From NCBI RefSeq assembly GCF_900155965.1, contig NZ_FTMG01000009.1, forward strand, positions 124,001-188,000: a stretch of 64,000 nucleotides of DNA, written 5' to 3'. Source of the stretch: Mucilaginibacter lappiensis. GTDB taxonomy: Bacteria; Bacteroidota; Bacteroidia; Sphingobacteriales; Sphingobacteriaceae. This document shows, one piece after another, positions 24,418 to 33,418 of this stretch (within the stretch, counting starts at the first letter, position 1; the number at the start of each line of letters is the position of its first letter). The notes beneath the pieces were generated by a model. The model did not search any database. It had not been told where the DNA came from and was given only the letters and a program-made list of their open reading frames with translations. Made by a program: the position numbers and the translations under genes.

Positions 24418-26210
24418 TAATTCTTACTCGCAGCCGGTTTGGCCAGCATGGCCTCTTTAATAAACTTAACCGGGGCGCTGCCATAGCTCAGGAATTTCTC
24501 GTTAAAATCCTTCAGTTTATATTTATCGCCCATTTTTATCTTGTAGGCATCGCGCAGGTCCATGATCTCTTTGTAGCCGGTGTAGTAGCTGGTTAACTGT
24601 ACACTGCTTACGCTTACCCTTTTCCATTTACCTTCGGCTTCAGCCTGTTGCTGAAAGGCTTCGGCAGTGAGTAATTTGATGGCCTGTTCTTTGGTCATGT
24701 CGTTGTTATGCACACTGTAATCCAGTATGGTATTACAAACCGAGCGCAGGTTCCATTTATACCACATCAACCGCATTTCGGGTTCGTTGTTGCCATAGCC
24801 ATTATCCAGCATCATTTCTTCGGTGTATACCGCCCAGCCCTCATTCATTGCGCCATTGCCAAATACCGATTTAATGATGCTTGGCGCTTTATTGGCATAA
24901 ACGCCCTGCACATAATGCCCCGGGACGGCCTCATGGATACATAATATCTGGATAATGTACTGGTTATATTCGCGCAGGTAGCTTTCGGCCTTTTCGGGGC
25001 TCCAGCCGGCCAGGCTGCCTACGTTGAAATAGGAATTCCCATTTTTATCGTACGGACCCGGGCCGCTCATAGAAGCGCCGGCTACACCCGCCATATAACC
25101 CGGTTCTTTACGGATAATAAGTGGTTTGGTAGGATCAAGCGTAAGCAAGTCCTTGGTTTTTACAAAGTCTTTTAACTTGGGGATCAGCTGCACAATGGCC
25201 GACTGAAACTCATCTGGCTTCACGTGTTTGGATGATAGCGTATCAATCATAGCCCTGATCAATAGGAGTGTATCACCCGGCATCGCTTTACTGCCAAAAT
25301 ATTTTGGCCATAGTTCGCGGCTTATTTTAGCCATTTGGCCGTGCAGGTATTTTTTACGCTGCATAGCCGCGTTATAAGTTTGCTGCCCGTTACTGGCCGC
25401 TACGTTTTCGTACTTGAATTTATCTTCATACAGATCTTTCCCCAGGCGGAAACTGCGCGGATGATCGTTCTTCAAAGCCTTAAGCCAATCGGTATATCCT
25501 TTGATAGCCTGCACCGCAAGCGCGGCACGATCGGTCATCTGTTTTTTTTCGGCTTTGGGGATATCGGTTTTTTTGAGCGAATCGGCAAAATCTTTTTCCA
25601 TCACATCAAGGCCGCCCAGGTTTTGTTCAATAGCCAGTGCGGTAAGTTCGGTAACTGGGTTTTTAACCTGTTTTTCGGCTTCTTTGTAATAGGCAGGCAC
25701 ACTGGCCAGGCGCTGATAAAAATTGTGCAGACGCTTAGCCAACGGAGCATAATGCTCATTGAGCATATAAGCAAAAGTGCCAATAACGTTATAGGTCGCC
25801 GGATCCCACTCGTATGATTTCAGTCGTTCAATTTGCCATTGGGTAAAGTCCAATTGGTTTTGCATTATTTTATAATCAATCCGGTTACCTTCGTTCAGGG
25901 TGTTTACCTCAAAACGACTTAAAGAATCGATCTGGAATTTCACAAACTCCAGCATTTTGCTCCGGCTTTGTTCGCTGGGGATGTACAATAAGCTGTCGTA
26001 CTTGTGATACCCAACCGAAGTGGCCCAATTGGGATTAAGCTTCCATAAATGCTCCAGGAAGGAATTTTCATAAGTGGCAAAAGCTGCGTCGTCCTTACCT
26101 AACAGCGCGCCGCTGCCGGCACCGCCCATATCTTTTTTACAGCCGGTAAAAGCAACAAGGAAAATAACAATGGCCAGGGCCAGCCTTACGAATATATTTT
26201 TTATGATCAC
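24417..26210 (-). CDS. DUF885 family lipoprotein (putative zinc metallopeptidase)
   Basis: The 597-aa protein has an N-terminal signal with a lipobox ending in Cys24 (VAFTGCKKD), so it should be a lipoprotein. The DUF885 (PF05960) region contains HEAVPGHYVQG near residue 425, an HExxxGH motif typical of the family and resembling a zinc-binding site, followed by GAMNEGWAVYTEEMML, which supplies the expected downstream Glu. The length is usual. The substrate is unknown; peptide hydrolysis is plausible. The stop codon overlaps the end of a GC-rich repeat. No partner gene is evident. Confidence 0.88.
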   Translation of the reverse strand: MIIKNIFVRLALAIVIFLVAFTGCKKDMGGAGSGALLGKDDAAFATYENSFLEHLWKLNPNWATSVGYHKYDSLLYIPSEQSRSKMLEFVKFQIDSLSRFEVNTLNEGNRIDYKIMQNQLDFTQWQIERLKSYEWDPATYNVIGTFAYMLNEHYAPLAKRLHNFYQRLASVPAYYKEAEKQVKNPVTELTALAIEQNLGGLDVMEKDFADSLKKTDIPKAEKKQMTDRAALAVQAIKGYTDWLKALKNDHPRSFRLGKDLYEDKFKYENVAASNGQQTYNAAMQRKKYLHGQMAKISRELWPKYFGSKAMPGDTLLLIRAMIDTLSSKHVKPDEFQSAIVQLIPKLKDFVKTKDLLTLDPTKPLIIRKEPGYMAGVAGASMSGPGPYDKNGNSYFNVGSLAGWSPEKAESYLREYNQYIIQILCIHEAVPGHYVQGVYANKAPSIIKSVFGNGAMNEGWAVYTEEMMLDNGYGNNEPEMRLMWYKWNLRSVCNTILDYSVHNNDMTKEQAIKLLTAEAFQQQAEAEGKWKRVSVSSVQLTSYYTGYKEIMDLRDAYKIKMGDKYKLKDFNEKFLSYGSAPVKFIKEAMLAKPAASKN

Positions 26211-26284
26211 GGGATAATGAGATTTTTAATAATGCACGATAAACTTAAAACATTTAAGGCATATAAATCAAACCGTAGATTAAT

Positions 26285-26515
26285 TTGTTACTTTATTGGA
26301 CTTTTGGGACTATGGGATTTTTGGACTTGGAGACTTTTGGAGCAAAGATATTGGGACTTTTAGACTATGAGACTTTTGGACTTTGTGCGAAGACTTTTTT
26401 AATCTTTCACCTCTTGCTTTTTGTTCCAAATATCTTTGTTCCCAAAGTCTTTACTTTCTTAGTCCTCGCTCCCAAAGTCCCAAAATCCTAGAAGTCCAAA
26501 AATCCAAATGTCTCA
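26285..26515. repeat. Iterated-word inverted repeat upstream of the DinB gene
   Basis: The left arm repeats GGACTTTTGGGACTATGGGA and GACTTTTGGAGCAAAGATATT; the right arm answers with AAATATCTTTGTTCCCAAAG, GTCCCAAAATCC and GTCCAAAAATCC. The whole 230 bp can fold into one imperfect hairpin. An open frame through it is low-complexity and not credible as a gene. Confidence 0.6.
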
Positions 26516-26530
26516 AAAAAACTAATTATA

Positions 26531-26998
26531 ATGGAAGAACACCAGATATTGATAGATGAACTGCTGCACCTGCTGAACGGGGGTAATGCTCATGCCGACC
26601 TGAAACGTGCGCTGAAAGGCTTGCCTGCCGATTTAAGAGGGGCGAAACCCGATAAGCTGCCTTACAGCATTTGGCAATTGGTAGAACATATCCGTATTGC
26701 CCAATGGGATATGTTGGAGTTTAGTAAAGACGGCAGTCATGAGTCGCCGAACTGGCCCGACGATTACTGGCCCAAAGAAACAGCCCCAAAAAGTGATGAA
26801 GCCTGGAACAAATCTGTCAAACAGATAGAGCTTGATCGGGAGGAATTTATGGATCTGATCAAAAAGGGCGATCTGTACAGTAAAATACCGCATGGCGATG
26901 GGCAAACCATCCTGCGGGAGGTTTTGCAGGCTGCCGATCATGAGGCTTACCATGTAGCCGAGATTATTGTGATCAGGCGGCTGATGGGCGCGTGGTGA
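26531..26998 (+). CDS. DinB family protein
   Basis: This 155-aa protein has the four-helix DinB/YfiT-like fold. The family is a metal-binding scaffold used in damage response and thiol (bacillithiol-type) transferases. Visible motifs are the helix SIWQLVEHIRIAQWDMLEF (46-64, with His53) and the C-terminal ADHEAYHVAEIIVIRRLMG (136-154), whose two His residues with the first give a plausible metal triad. Function in this organism is unknown. The TGA stop at 26996-26998 coincides with the first base of a GC-rich AGCCCC repeat. Confidence 0.87.
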   Translation: MEEHQILIDELLHLLNGGNAHADLKRALKGLPADLRGAKPDKLPYSIWQLVEHIRIAQWDMLEFSKDGSHESPNWPDDYWPKETAPKSDEAWNKSVKQIELDREEFMDLIKKGDLYSKIPHGDGQTILREVLQAADHEAYHVAEIIVIRRLMGAW

Positions 26999-27195
26999 GC
27001 CCCCTAACCCCCTGAAGGGGGTAGTATCGAATAGGAAATGTTGAATATCGAATGATGAACTTTTGAAGACCGGGGAATGTGCGATTCCTTCCTTGGGGAA
27101 GGGGAGGAAGGGGTTTGACCAATAGGTTTTATGGTATAGAAACCCCTCCCTGCCACACCACAAATCATCGCGCCCCTCCCGTGGGGAGGGAACTG
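26998..27195. repeat. GC-rich AGCCCC repeat element, copy 3 (diverged)
   Basis: It begins AGCCCCCTAACCCCCTGAAGGGGGTAG directly on the DinB stop codon and contains GGGGAAGGGGAGGAAGGGG and AAACCCCTCCCTGCC, which can pair. It continues to GGGAGGGAACTGG near 27195. TTGAATATCGAATG words lie inside it, so two repeat types are mixed here. Confidence 0.55.
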
Positions 27196-27589
27196 GAATA
27201 TTGAAAATTGAATGAGGAAGGAAAAACTTCGGTGTTGAAAATTCAGGATTCGCTATTCAATATTATTGAGATAAGCTTTTTTCTTCTGCCGAAATTTTCG
27301 TATATTTATATAAACCAAACAGCCCGGTTCTCTTTGATCAGAGAACCGGGCTGTTTGGTTAAGAACAAAACGGGTCAAAAATCGACTGTTTTGTATATAG
27401 TTATTTGAATATCAATAGTTTAATTCTTTTTAAAGTTTTCAAAACGCATTAAAACCATGTTGAAATTTGTTAAAAAGTGTTAAAATCGATGGTTTTGGAT
27501 CAATTTTTAAGCGTTTTTACCTCGTTTTTGAGCAGAAATGTGTTAAAATTTAAGGTTTAAAAAGTTTTCTCTTCAGCTTATTTAACATT
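27196..27589. other. Gene-free convergent gap with a strong hairpin
   Basis: Between the 3' ends of the DinB gene and the alpha/beta hydrolase gene lies sequence with no credible ORF. It holds TTGAAAATTGAATG-type words, a 48-nt perfect hairpin (27313-27360) and an AT-rich stretch with repeated GTTAAAA words (27440-27570). Confidence 0.5.
27313..27360. ncRNA. Possible small RNA or orphan terminator hairpin
   Basis: AACCAAACAGCCCGGTTCTCT and its exact reverse complement form a 21-bp stem with a 6-nt loop (TTGATC). TATATTTATA lies just upstream at 27301-27310, like a -7 box. The nearest gene 3' ends are over 200 bp away on both sides, so this is either a small transcript or a terminator with no adjacent gene. 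Confidence 0.35.
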
Positions 27590-28909
27590 TTACTTCTGCT
27601 TATTTAAAAAGCTGATCAGGGCTTTTACAAATTCAGGTTTCAGAGGGAGTTCGGGTTCGTTGTACGTGGCTATATTTTTTTCCTTGTCGGCCGGGGCATC
27701 TTTCAGGATGTGGTTCATGTCCGGGATGATATCCAGTATCGCATCTGATTTAGCTTTCTTTAGTTTTTCGGCATCGGCTACGGTTACCTGCAGGTCGGTT
27801 GTACCCTGAACAATCAGGATAGGCATTTTTATCTTTTTGATCTCGCGGATAGGATTATACCTGAACCACGACATCAGGTACTTTTGAATGCTTGGCCTTG
27901 CATACGGGTAAAGGGAAGGGTCGATATTATCGGTGGTTTTACCTTTCTTCAGGCTATCCAGCATGCGATTAAAGCCATCGGATATCAAGGCACCTTTTGA
28001 TTTCATCTGCTCGGTCATGATCTTATCTGCAGAGTCACCTGCTCCGGCAGCGGATATAAAAGCCTTAACAGGCTGACCATTAGCGGCCATCATGCCTACC
28101 AATGAGCCCTCGCTGTGGCCCAGGATAATGATCTTGGAAAAGCGTTGGTCGTCATTCAACATGTTGATCAGCCCAACAGCGTCATCAACATAGTCCTCAA
28201 AGCGCAGTTCGTTCTCCTTGGTGGAGCTAACACTTTGGCCAACCAGGCGCTTATCATAACGCAGGGAGGCAAAACCGTTCTTACCCAATTCGTTGGCTAT
28301 CATTTTATAGGCATTGCTGATTAAGCCCAGCTTAGGACTATTACCGTCGCGGTCTGTTGGGCCCGAGCCTGCTATGATAAGCACAACGGGTATTTTGTCG
28401 GCAGCGTTTTTAGGCATGGCCAATGTGCCAGAAATAGATCCCGAAAAAGTTTTTAAAGTTACCGGCGATTCGGTGACTGATGGATCGATAGGCAAAGTTG
28501 AAGCAGGTTCAACCTTAGCGGCTTCAGTTACGGGGGCCTGATAAGGTTTTAAAAGTAAGCCTGTAAACTGGGTTTGTGAGTTTACCGATAGGTTCAACAA
28601 AAAGGTGCCTTTTTGAAAAGTGGCTTTATAGTAAGCTAATGGCGCTTCATATTTGATGAAATCGGCATCGGTAAGGTTGCCCAGCTGTGTTTTTAACTGG
28701 AGCGTAGTGCCTTTGAACTGATCGGCAGGTAAGGCCGCTTTCATTTCGGAGCTAAACATACTAAATATGCTATCTGGCTGACCGGCATTGTACAGCCGTT
28801 TAAACTTGCTTAAGGCAACTGCATAGTTAGCCGGTGCCGGCTGTGCCGCTGCTATAATGCTGGTTGTAAAACAACAAATGATCAGAATAAAAAAGCTTAC
28901 TTTCTTCAT
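27590..28909 (-). CDS. Secreted alpha/beta hydrolase with N-terminal DUF3887 domain
   Basis: This is a 439-aa exported protein. Starting from ATG 28909 (MKKVSFFILIICCFTTSIIAAAQ), a signal peptide of about 22 residues is evident; an upstream ATG five codons earlier is possible. Residues about 25-120 match DUF3887, a small sensor or regulatory domain. A serine hydrolase domain follows, with a GGSGPTDRDGNSP-like oxyanion segment (IIAGSGPTDRDG), the nucleophile elbow ILGHSEGSLVGM and a late His in DMNHILKD. The pattern fits serine aminopeptidase or esterase (Hydrolase_4) proteins. The substrate is unknown. It is monocistronic, between divergent and convergent neighbours. Confidence 0.87.
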   Translation of the reverse strand: MKKVSFFILIICCFTTSIIAAAQPAPANYAVALSKFKRLYNAGQPDSIFSMFSSEMKAALPADQFKGTTLQLKTQLGNLTDADFIKYEAPLAYYKATFQKGTFLLNLSVNSQTQFTGLLLKPYQAPVTEAAKVEPASTLPIDPSVTESPVTLKTFSGSISGTLAMPKNAADKIPVVLIIAGSGPTDRDGNSPKLGLISNAYKMIANELGKNGFASLRYDKRLVGQSVSSTKENELRFEDYVDDAVGLINMLNDDQRFSKIIILGHSEGSLVGMMAANGQPVKAFISAAGAGDSADKIMTEQMKSKGALISDGFNRMLDSLKKGKTTDNIDPSLYPYARPSIQKYLMSWFRYNPIREIKKIKMPILIVQGTTDLQVTVADAEKLKKAKSDAILDIIPDMNHILKDAPADKEKNIATYNEPELPLKPEFVKALISFLNKQK

Positions 28910-29180
28910 GTTTATGGTAATCAAAACAGTATAGTGGTCTGTTGGGCCGAAATTAAATAAAAATTGGTTGTTTTTAACTTATTGGGTATAGATGTTCATT
29001 TAAAAAAAAAGATAACGTTTGCAGGTTGACACTAAATTATGAAAATTAAAATCCCGGCAACATTTATTATTTAGGTATCGTAAAATTATCAATATGTGAT
29101 TTATAAGGTTTAATATATTGTTACTATATTGCGGTACAATATCAAATCCAGAATATAGAAAATTTCTACACTACTTATTA

Positions 29181-31634
29181 ATGAAGGTTTTATTTGGGGG
29201 CTTATTCTCGGCGTTTTTAGTCGGGATGTGTTTTTTTTCTTTTGCGCAAACAAAACTTTCGGCAATACAGGGCAAAGTTCTGATGGAAAACAATGAGGTG
29301 GCCGAGGCTGCGACCGTTGTTTTGTTAAAAGCTGCCGACTCATCGGTGGTACGGTCGGGTCTGGTAGATGCGGCCGGTAAGTTTGAATTTACCAGTGTCG
29401 CCCCCGGTGCGTATCTTCTTTTAGCCACCAGTATGGGTTGTAATAAAGTTTATTCAAATCCTTATAAAATTTCAGAGGGACAAACTCTAGTAGCCGGAAA
29501 TATAGTTCTAAAGCGTGTAAGCAACCAACTACAGGAGGTTAAGGTGGTTGCCAAAAGACCATATATTGAGGTAAAGCCCGGGAAGATAGTACTTAACGTG
29601 CAGAATAGCTTAACCGCCGAAGGAAACTCGGCTTATGATATACTCCGGCAATCGCCAGGGGTGCATGTAAATAGTACCAACGAAGCCCTGATGATCAGCG
29701 GAAGGCAGCCAGCTCTGATCACTATTGACGGCAAACCCACCAACTTAACCGGCGACGATCTGGTGAACCTGTTGCGCAGCTTGCAAAGCAGTACTATTGA
29801 CCAGATAGAGATGATTACCAGCGCATCGGCAAAATATGATGCCTCGGGAGGGGGGATCATCAATATCATTTCAAAAAAGGGTACTAATGTGGGTACCAAC
29901 GGTACCGTTACCCTGGGTGGCGGGTATGGCAAATATTACAAAAGCAGGGCGGGCATCACCTTCAACAACCGCACGGCTAAGCTCAATATTTTTGGTAATT
30001 ATACATTTGACGATAATAAGACCAACAGATACATTAATACTAACAGGAATATTATTTATAAGGATGTTTTAAGCAATTACGATGTTGATTATAATAATAT
30101 CCAAAAAACATATAATCACAATTTTAAGCTTGGGGCCGATTATGCTATATCATCTAAACAAACTATAGGTGTGCTGGTAACCGGGGTTGTGCGGGAAGAT
30201 GATTTTCTGAAGAATAATAACTTGAATATATCCAACCAGAACCGGCTCGACTCGGTGATCATTGCCAAATCAACATTGGACAGAGGGAGTAGCTTTTTAA
30301 ATTACAATATCAATTATAATGGCACACTGGATAAAAGCGGCAAAAACCTCTCGGCTGATGTGAATTATTCAACGTATCATCGCCATTCGAACGAGTATAT
30401 AACCAATAATTTTTATACCCCGGCCGGCGTAAAGTACCGGGATTCGCTGCAATTGGAAAACCTTTCTCCATCTGATATCCGCATATGGACAGCAAAGATT
30501 GATTATGTAAATCCCCTTTCCAAAACCTCCAGGCTGGAGGCCGGTGTGAAATATAATTACATCCAAAGTGACAATAATCTGGTATTTGGCCCTTTGATAA
30601 ATAACACCTACCGGGCCGATCCTGATTACACTAACCGTTTTATATATACCGAAATTGTAAGCGCGGCTTATTTAAACTATGTAAATAAGATTGGTCAATT
30701 TAATATTACAGCAGGGCTGCGGGCCGAAAAAACAAACACCACAGGCAGTTCAATAGGAGTTGATCAATCCAGCCAGGTAAGCAACAAGAATAACTATTTT
30801 AATCTATTTCCGCAGGTACAGCTCAATTACGAGGTGGATAAGAAAAATGTATTAAACCTGAGCTATAACCGCGGTATTCACCGCCCCGATTACCAGGATA
30901 TTAATCCGTTTTTATACTATACTGACCTATACGACTATAACTCGGGCAACCCTAATTTAAAACCGGAGTACACCAACTCTATACAACTATCGCATACCTA
31001 TAATAATACTTTTATAACCACTTTGTATTACAATGTTACTAATGATGCTTATGACTTCCCGGTATATGAGCAAAATGATTCATCAAAGGTTAATATAACC
31101 ATACGGCGGAATTTTGGGAGAATATTTGTTTACGGAGCTACATTTTTTGCCCCTGTTCAATTTAACAACTGGTGGAACGCCAGCTTTAATCTGGATGCTT
31201 CCTATCAGCGTTATACCTCTTATGCCATATATGGCAATTTTAGCCGCGGCATGGAGGATATTATTTTTAATACTACACAAAACTTTACCTTGAGCAGCAC
31301 CATAGCCGCCGAACTATCGGGCATGTACGAAACACCAACACTTTATGGCATAAATGAGCTTAAGCAACGCTATACCGTAAATGCAGGGATAGGCAAACAG
31401 ATCTTTAATAAACGCGGCAATTTAAAGTTGAGTGTTATTGATATTTTTAACAGCGACCGGTACCGGTATCATGTAGGGTATCAGAATATTGATTTCACTG
31501 GTATCGACAAGAGAGAAACCCGCAGGGTAATGATCAACTTTACGTACCGTTTTGGTAAAACCTCCGTTAAATCGGCAAGTAAGCATAGTACCGGTAATGA
31601 TGATGAACAACGACGTACGGGTAATAGGAACTAA
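29181..31634 (+). CDS. TonB-dependent-receptor-like outer-membrane beta-barrel protein
   Basis: The 817-aa protein starts MKVLFGGLFSAFLVGMCFFS with a signal peptide ending near SFAQT; the frame is open 21 codons further upstream, but ATG 29181 fits the signal. Domains are a CarboxypepD_reg-like beta-sandwich (about 30-110), a plug-like region (SAYDILRQSPGVHVNSTNE, GGGIINIISKKG) and a long C-terminal barrel matching PF14905. Such proteins resemble SusC/TonB receptors but lack a partner SusD. No TonB box is evident. It may transport or bind a surface ligand; which one cannot be told. A TATATTGCGG box lies upstream. Confidence 0.85.
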   Translation: MKVLFGGLFSAFLVGMCFFSFAQTKLSAIQGKVLMENNEVAEAATVVLLKAADSSVVRSGLVDAAGKFEFTSVAPGAYLLLATSMGCNKVYSNPYKISEGQTLVAGNIVLKRVSNQLQEVKVVAKRPYIEVKPGKIVLNVQNSLTAEGNSAYDILRQSPGVHVNSTNEALMISGRQPALITIDGKPTNLTGDDLVNLLRSLQSSTIDQIEMITSASAKYDASGGGIINIISKKGTNVGTNGTVTLGGGYGKYYKSRAGITFNNRTAKLNIFGNYTFDDNKTNRYINTNRNIIYKDVLSNYDVDYNNIQKTYNHNFKLGADYAISSKQTIGVLVTGVVREDDFLKNNNLNISNQNRLDSVIIAKSTLDRGSSFLNYNINYNGTLDKSGKNLSADVNYSTYHRHSNEYITNNFYTPAGVKYRDSLQLENLSPSDIRIWTAKIDYVNPLSKTSRLEAGVKYNYIQSDNNLVFGPLINNTYRADPDYTNRFIYTEIVSAAYLNYVNKIGQFNITAGLRAEKTNTTGSSIGVDQSSQVSNKNNYFNLFPQVQLNYEVDKKNVLNLSYNRGIHRPDYQDINPFLYYTDLYDYNSGNPNLKPEYTNSIQLSHTYNNTFITTLYYNVTNDAYDFPVYEQNDSSKVNITIRRNFGRIFVYGATFFAPVQFNNWWNASFNLDASYQRYTSYAIYGNFSRGMEDIIFNTTQNFTLSSTIAAELSGMYETPTLYGINELKQRYTVNAGIGKQIFNKRGNLKLSVIDIFNSDRYRYHVGYQNIDFTGIDKRETRRVMINFTYRFGKTSVKSASKHSTGNDDEQRRTGNRN

Positions 31635-31637
31635 CCG

Positions 31638-31853
31638 TTATCTGACGCGTAGTTCAGGATATTTGCCTTTTATTTTAGTGGAAAAATAATTGCCCAGCGA
31701 GTTGGAATTAATAAACTTTTGGTAGGCGGTTACCGGAAACCCAAAGTATTGCCATACGCCGCCGCTATCCCTGAATTCTACTTCTAAAATTTTGGTTGAG
31801 GGATCGTAACCTAAACTATTTAATGCTGCTGATTCAACTACATGCCGTTGCAT
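31638..31853 (-). CDS. KTSC domain protein
   Basis: This 71-aa protein (from ATG 31851-31853; nine upstream in-frame codons are AT-rich and unlikely) carries the KTSC fold: SAALNSLGYDPSTKILEVEFRDSGG, then WQYFGFPVTAYQKFINSNSLGNYF and the closing KGKYPELRV. KTSC is a short domain found alone or at the C-terminus of nucleic-acid-related proteins. The role is unknown. It ends 3 bp from the convergent receptor-like gene, so the two units are packed tail-to-tail. Confidence 0.8.
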   Translation of the reverse strand: MQRHVVESAALNSLGYDPSTKILEVEFRDSGGVWQYFGFPVTAYQKFINSNSLGNYFSTKIKGKYPELRVR

Positions 31854-31913
31854 ATATATTATAATATATATTGGCAGCAAAAAGTTTTAAATAATTAATT
31901 ATTGTTAGAATAT

Positions 31914-32297
31914 TTAACCGGCATGGCCGCTAAGCATACTGGCCATAATGATAAGTAAAACCAACACAGTGATGCCAATATACAGGTAATCTTTTTCAAG
32001 TATGAAACCGATGGCCGAAAATATTACTCTTATAATAGGCGTGGCAATAAGTAAAATAATACCTGCCTGTATAATAGCCCGGCCCCTGAAAGTAATGATG
32101 CCATTAAGTATGCCCCTGGTATTATGCACGAAATCTGGGACACCCTTAAATGTATGGTAATCGGCAGTAACATGACCATGCCTGTAAAGGTATATGATAC
32201 CTCCTATAAAAATAATACTCATAGACAGCAATACACCAAGGCGTAATATCCAGCCGATAACGGCTTGCATGTCGGTATCTCTAAAGGTTTTGTTCAT
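31914..32297 (-). CDS. DUF1634 membrane protein
   Basis: The 127-aa protein has three hydrophobic segments (about 13-35, 71-92 and 100-122) and matches DUF1634. DUF1634 genes commonly sit beside TauE/SafE-type exporters, and here one lies 78 bp upstream on the same strand, so the pair is probably cotranscribed and functionally linked in anion or sulfur-compound export. The assignment of substrate is inference. Confidence 0.83.
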   Translation of the reverse strand: MNKTFRDTDMQAVIGWILRLGVLLSMSIIFIGGIIYLYRHGHVTADYHTFKGVPDFVHNTRGILNGIITFRGRAIIQAGIILLIATPIIRVIFSAIGFILEKDYLYIGITVLVLLIIMASMLSGHAG

Positions 32298-32372
32298 TAT
32301 CTTTTGGTCATTAAGTCATTGGTGTCATTAAATCATTTACATTAATGATTTAATAACAATCATCAATGACCT
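32298..32372. repeat. Iterated-word inverted repeat between TauE and DUF1634 genes
   Basis: GGTCATTAAGTCATTGGTGTCATTAAATCATTTACATT is answered by AATGATTTAATAACAATCATCAATGACC, giving a nearly complete hairpin built on the word TCATTAA. Confidence 0.6.
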
Positions 32373-32375
32373 AAA

Positions 32376-33245
32376 CTATATTTTCCCTATAAATCCGTTA
32401 TATATCATTTGTACTGCCAAAAAGGTCACCACCACAGCAAACACCCAGCGTAACCAGCCCGATGAGTTGGTATGTACCAATATTTTTGATCCGCTTAAAG
32501 CACCCAATAGCACACCAATAGCCACAGGCATCGACAGACCAGGATCAATGTATCCGCGCTGGAAATAAACAACGGCACTTGCAGCGGCGGTAACGCCTAT
32601 CATAAAGTTACTGGTAGTGGTTGATACTTTAAAGGGGATACGCATAATGGTATCCATCGCCAATACTTTTAATGCGCCCGAGCCTATGCCTAGCAAGCCG
32701 GATATTACTCCGGCAAAAAGCATCATGAAAAAGCCACCGCCTACGTTTTTTACGCTATAGTTTACAGGTCCGTTAGCCGTTGGGAAGCTGCTGTTGAGCT
32801 TTAATTTTTCGGCCAGTAAGTTTTTTTCCTGGTTGATCAGCTCCGCTTTTTTACGTAACGACATAATAGCCGATATGATCAGGATAATGCCGAACAGGAT
32901 AGCGATAAAGTTGGTAGGGATATACACGGCTATCAAGGCTCCAACCATGGCTCCGGCAGTTGTGGCAATTTCCAGGAACATGCCCAGCCTGATGTTGGTA
33001 ATACCTTCTTTCACATAGGCCGCTGCCGAACCGGATGAAGTGGCGATCACCGATACCAGCGAGGCGCCAATAGCATAATGAATATCAACATGCAGTACCA
33101 GGGTAAGCAGCGGAATGATAACAAAACCACCACCTAAACCGGTTAATGACCCTAATAAACCCGCAAAGTACGAGCCGATAAAGAGGATAAGCGTTAATAC
33201 AATTACCGACATCATTTGCTTTAACTTGAACTGCGAAAGTAGCAA
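32376..33245 (-). CDS. TauE/SafE family sulfite/anion exporter
   Basis: The 289-aa protein has about eight transmembrane segments and the glycine-rich family repeats GSLTGLGGGFVIIPLL (near 32-47) and GVISGLLGIGSGALKVLAM (near 179-197), both typical of TauE/SafE permeases that export sulfite, sulfoacetate or similar anions. The first ten codons (MLLSQFKLKQ) may be untranslated; a second ATG pair at about 33213-33215 gives a cleaner membrane N-terminus. A DUF1634 gene follows on the same strand. Confidence 0.9.
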   Translation of the reverse strand: MLLSQFKLKQMMSVIVLTLILFIGSYFAGLLGSLTGLGGGFVIIPLLTLVLHVDIHYAIGASLVSVIATSSGSAAAYVKEGITNIRLGMFLEIATTAGAMVGALIAVYIPTNFIAILFGIILIISAIMSLRKKAELINQEKNLLAEKLKLNSSFPTANGPVNYSVKNVGGGFFMMLFAGVISGLLGIGSGALKVLAMDTIMRIPFKVSTTTSNFMIGVTAAASAVVYFQRGYIDPGLSMPVAIGVLLGALSGSKILVHTNSSGWLRWVFAVVVTFLAVQMIYNGFIGKI

Positions 33246-33406
33246 AAAATGGTCATTTAAGTCGTTGAATCAGAAAGAGATTAGGTATTTAAAATGTCTA
33301 TAATATCTACAGATAAAATAACTAACCACTTAATGTCCTGACCATTAAATACATGTCCTGAAAGTAAAAATGACTAAAGTACAAATGTCCCAATGACTAA
33401 ATTTGC
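33246..33406. repeat. Iterated-word inverted repeat upstream of the UbiD gene
   Basis: Left-arm words GTCATTTAAGTCGTTGAATC and GGTATTTAAAATGTC are mirrored by CACTTAATGTCCTGACCATTAAATACATGTCC and AATGACTAAAGTACAAATGTCCCAATGACTAAAT. The right end runs into the TACTTTCG promoter box of the next gene. Confidence 0.5.
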
Positions 33407-33414
33407 TACTTTCG
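33407..33414 (+). promoter_or_regulatory. -7 promoter box of the UbiD gene
   Basis: TACTTTCG (consensus TAnnTTTG) ends 4 bp before the ATG at 33419. This predicts a leaderless or nearly leaderless transcript, or a start further downstream. Confidence 0.5.
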
Positions 33415-33418
33415 TGGC

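Noticed and set aside
26285..26491. 68-aa frame in the word-iterated spacer
   Set aside because: The translation is made of repeated Leu/Phe/Gly/Thr words that follow from the DNA repeat, not a protein.
27208..27408. 66-aa frame across the orphan hairpin
   Set aside because: It reads straight through a perfect 48-nt hairpin, has no ribosome-binding signal and no protein-like pattern.
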